The notes under the pieces: model-generated | Seen by the model: only the letters and a program-made list of their open reading frames with translations | What the model was told of the DNA's origin: nothing | Databases searched by the model: none | In this document: positions 6,852 through 7,460 of the stretch, in pieces | Position numbering within the stretch: the stretch's first letter is position 1 | How the letters are laid out: each line of letters starts with the position of its first letter | Program-made: the position numbers and the translations under genes | Assembly: GCA_965602655.1 (NCBI GenBank) | Contig: CBFCZE010000134.1 | Coordinates: forward strand, 1-7,460 | Direction: 5' to 3' | Source of the DNA: JAAERC01 sp965602655 | Lineage (GTDB): Bacteria > Zixibacteria > MSB-5A5 > GN15 > PGXB01 | Length of the DNA stretch: 7,460 nucleotides

Positions 6852-7358
6852 TTATTGGGAGGTTACAATAAAGGCCGCCCGGCGGTTTTTGGACCAGGCC
6901 GCTTCATTATGGCCGGAATCAACCGGACGTTCTTTCCCGTAGCTTATTATATCGAGTCGATTCTCGACAACGCCAAGATCTATCATATAATCTTTAGCCG
7001 CCTTGGCTCGTTTTTCACCCAGTGAAAGGTTGTACTCAACGGTGCCGCGTTCATCGCAGTGCCCCTCGATTTTTACCATCACGGAAGGATTATTCTTTAA
7101 CACCTGAGCGTTGTTTTCGAGCGCCGCTTTAGCTGAATCGACCAGATTGTATTTATCATAATCATAATAAACAACCATAAAATCTGATGCCTTAATAATG
7201 ATCGGTTCGGGTTCGGGTTCCGGTTCCGGTTCAGGCTCCGGTTCGGGTTCCGGCTCGGTAATTACCGGTTCTTCCGGCGGTGGCGGCGGTGGCTTGCCAC
7301 ATCCTATAAACAGAATGGCCAGCGATGCCAGAAGCATTAGAATAATAAGCCTTTTCAT
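6852..7358 (-). CDS. pal: Peptidoglycan-associated lipoprotein Pal
   Basis: Pal anchors the outer membrane to peptidoglycan and interacts with TolB and TolA of the Tol complex. The 168-residue protein has a type II signal (MKRLIILMLLASLAILFIGC) with Cys20 as the lipid-bearing residue. A low-complexity stalk follows: six prolines (23-28), then nine Glu-Pro pairs (35-52). Residues about 60-168 form the OmpA-like domain with YYDYDKYNL, GHCDERGT (99-106), where the Asp binds meso-diaminopimelate in the family, NLSLGEKRAKAAKDYM, where Arg117 is the second conserved ligand, and a C-terminal KNRRAAFIV. The length is typical of Pal. The start is fixed by AAGGAGG 6 nt upstream. It is the first gene of the visible operon and is followed by cpoB 15 nt later. 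TolB and TolQRA are not in the window and may lie to the right. Confidence 0.96.
   Translation of the reverse strand: MKRLIILMLLASLAILFIGCGKPPPPPPEEPVITEPEPEPEPEPEPEPEPEPIIIKASDFMVVYYDYDKYNLVDSAKAALENNAQVLKNNPSVMVKIEGHCDERGTVEYNLSLGEKRAKAAKDYMIDLGVVENRLDIISYGKERPVDSGHNEAAWSKNRRAAFIVTSQ
7203..7256 (-). repeat. Imperfect 6-bp tandem repeat encoding nine Glu-Pro pairs in Pal
   Basis: Nine copies of a hexamer (plus strand GGTTCG/GGTTCC variants such as CGGTTC and GGGTTC) run without interruption through 54 nt. In the pal frame they encode (Glu-Pro)9, a stiff extended linker between the lipid anchor and the peptidoglycan-binding domain. Synonymous variation among copies (GAA/GAG; CCC/CCG/CCT) shows they are not all recent duplicates. 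Confidence 0.9.
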
Positions 7359-7364
7359 TTTTTT

Positions 7365-7371
7365 CCTCCTT
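7365..7371 (-). promoter_or_regulatory. Ribosome binding site of pal
   Basis: The minus strand reads AAGGAGG at 7371-7365, a full Shine-Dalgarno sequence 6 nt before the pal ATG. It is the only canonical AGGAGG site found before a gene in this window and implies high translation of pal relative to the downstream genes. Confidence 0.88.
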
Positions 7372-7409
7372 GTACAATTTCTTATTTGTAATTTTCTTCT
7401 ATTTTGCCT

Positions 7410-7438
7410 ATTCTAAAGAATTTTAATAATACGGTCAA
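7410..7438 (-). promoter_or_regulatory. Sigma70-type promoter for pal and probably the whole cluster
   Basis: TTGACC (7438-7433) and TAGAAT (7415-7410) on the minus strand are separated by exactly 17 nt, each differing from consensus at one position. Transcription would start near 7403, leaving a 5' leader of about 45 nt before pal. The leader is AT-rich with no obvious riboswitch-like structure. No LexA-type palindrome is seen around it. The bases to the right (7439-7460) hold no gene I can identify. Confidence 0.65.
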
Positions 7439-7460
7439 GTTAAAACTATTGTCAGATAAC

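Noticed and set aside
7198..7416. Plus-strand frame beginning with a Gly-Ser repeat
   Set aside because: It is the reverse complement of the Glu-Pro repeat of Pal and runs through the pal ribosome binding site and promoter. The repeat alone explains the striking composition.

Overview
The window is one strand-uniform gene cluster. Every supported gene lies on the minus strand and transcription runs from right to left. The two lipoprotein genes at the right end (pal and cpoB/ybgF) are parts of the Tol-Pal outer-membrane system, so the host is a diderm (Gram-negative-type) bacterium. A promoter of ordinary sigma70 type (TTGACC, 17-nt spacer, TAGAAT) argues against Bacteroidota-style promoters. 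Together with moderate base composition and protein sequences that do not closely resemble the model proteobacterial versions, I would guess a poorly cultured lineage in or near the FCB group (for example candidate Zixibacteria). That placement is an inference with low confidence.

Layout in order of transcription: a promoter and strong ribosome binding site at 7365-7438; pal (7358-6852), an OmpA-like peptidoglycan-binding lipoprotein with a Pro/Glu-Pro stalk; cpoB/ybgF (6836-6081), a coiled-coil plus TPR lipoprotein; an unrecognised 190-residue protein (6068-5496); a Y-family DNA polymerase of the DinB type (5466-4234, possibly starting at 5499); a short C-family DNA polymerase III alpha-like protein (4265-1281); and the first 414 codons of ligA, the NAD-dependent DNA ligase (from 1243 leftwards, cut by the window edge). 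Gaps between genes are 12-37 nt, and the two polymerase genes overlap by 32 nt. This points to one transcript, although an extra weak promoter just before ligA is possible. No RNA gene, mobile element, CRISPR array or long non-coding stretch was seen.

The most interesting part is the middle. A Y-family polymerase translationally coupled to a short DnaE-type polymerase resembles the ImuB-ImuC (DnaE2) mutasome cassettes used in error-prone translesion synthesis. Here, however, the Y-family member keeps a full catalytic site, unlike ImuB. An unknown protein occupies the position where ImuA usually sits, no LexA box was found by eye, and the cassette lies between cell-envelope genes and the replicative/repair ligase. 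The DnaE-like protein has lost the metal-binding residues of its PHP domain, which suggests no proofreading of its own. Apart from this cassette the genes are ordinary.
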